From Caldifermentibacillus hisashii (GTDB taxonomy: Bacteria > Bacillota > Bacilli > Bacillales > Caldibacillaceae): a stretch of 64,000 bases of DNA. A model generated the notes under the pieces. The model was not told the DNA's origin, did no database searches, and was given only the letters and a program-made list of their open reading frames with translations. Position numbers and translations under genes: made by a program. This document shows positions 63,764 through 64,000 of this stretch, piece after piece (the stretch's first letter is position 1; every line of letters begins with the position of its first letter). Where the stretch lies: NCBI RefSeq assembly GCF_027568575.1, contig NZ_JANUVP010000021.1. The stretch is one strand, 5' to 3'.

Positions 63764-64000
63764 CTATAATTGAATAGAACTTGCAAATTGCAGCGAATCT
63801 TCCCTGTCAAAACCGTGACTGACAATCAGATGATCGGTGTCAATTGCATTTGTTTCCTCGGTTACCACATTTTTAACAACAACTTGTTTTATTTTATTTT
63901 GATGGTCATGGGGAATCAATGCCTCAATTGTTGAATTCAGTAAAATGGTGGCATTCCTTTTTCGCAACAGTTCAACTTGGGCTTCGTGTGCGGGAAAATC
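63764..64000 (-). pseudogene. Ferredoxin-NADP reductase fragment (YumC-like)
   Basis: The frame is open to the window edge: DFPAHEAQVELLRKRNATILL, then the region ending DTDHLIVSHGFDRED, which matches the NADPH-domain end of YumC-type thioredoxin reductase-like ferredoxin-NADP reductases. It stops at 63764 soon after, where intact proteins continue with about 100 residues including the final FAD-binding GD motif. The missing C-terminus and its surroundings suggest a truncated, inactive copy. The part beyond 64000 is not visible. Confidence 0.65.

Overview
The window reads as chromosomal DNA of a Bacillaceae member, most likely a moderately thermophilic Caldibacillus/Geobacillus-type organism. 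This is inferred from three things: gene order that follows the Bacillus subtilis ywj-ywi-ywh-ywg-ywf-ywd stretch, AT-rich intergenic DNA with classic Gram-positive ribosome binding sites, and a lantibiotic precursor almost identical (from memory) to geobacillin I. No rRNA, tRNA, phage or intact insertion sequence was seen.

Region 1 (1-5.6 kb, minus strand): part of a class I lantibiotic cluster, lanA - lanB - lanT, with lanT cut by the window edge. A terminator-like hairpin separates lanA from lanB. Modification cyclase, immunity, protease and regulatory genes are not in view.

Region 2 (5.9-9.4 kb): ywjG, pyrG and rpoE. The pyrG leader shows the full layout for CTP-sensed reiterative transcription and attenuation. 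Region 3 (9.7-22.6 kb): a short/branched-chain acyl-CoA operon (fadF, thiolase, hydroxyacyl-CoA dehydrogenase, two acyl-CoA dehydrogenases, a TetR regulator, fused isobutyryl-CoA mutase). A FadR-like operator lies inside its promoter, and a cardiolipin synthase gene diverges from it.

Region 4 (22.6-41.5 kb): a repeat-rich coiled-coil gene, then argS-ywiB, pbpG, ywhD, ywhC, ywhB, ywgA, ywfO, a DUF1450 gene, rsfA, lipL, pta, hemQ, cwlJ, gerQ, ywdK, ywdI, speE and a DUF4230 gene. This is conserved housekeeping and sporulation content. Region 5 (41.7-49.2 kb): a disaccharide operon with a GH65 phosphorylase, a sugar ABC importer without its ATPase and a YesL protein, with a divergent AraC regulator and a cre site between them.

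Region 6 (49.7-55.6 kb): yojF-bshB2 (bacillithiol), a large 52-bp tandem array, and a MerR - acyl-CoA ligase - AidB-like acyl-CoA dehydrogenase operon with an operator-bearing promoter. Region 7 (56-62.7 kb): a GH13 alpha-glucosidase, a LacI regulator and a second ATPase-less sugar importer whose promoter region carries LacI/CcpA-type operators. The right end (62.8-64 kb) holds small membrane and hypothetical genes and a truncated ferredoxin-NADP reductase fragment.

The most unusual layer is non-coding. Five tandem arrays have periods of 52, 73, about 100, 115 and about 30-36 bp. The 52-, 73- and 115-bp arrays keep exact period without indels, and two arrays begin inside the 3' end of a gene. 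Two families of dispersed palindromic elements are also present.
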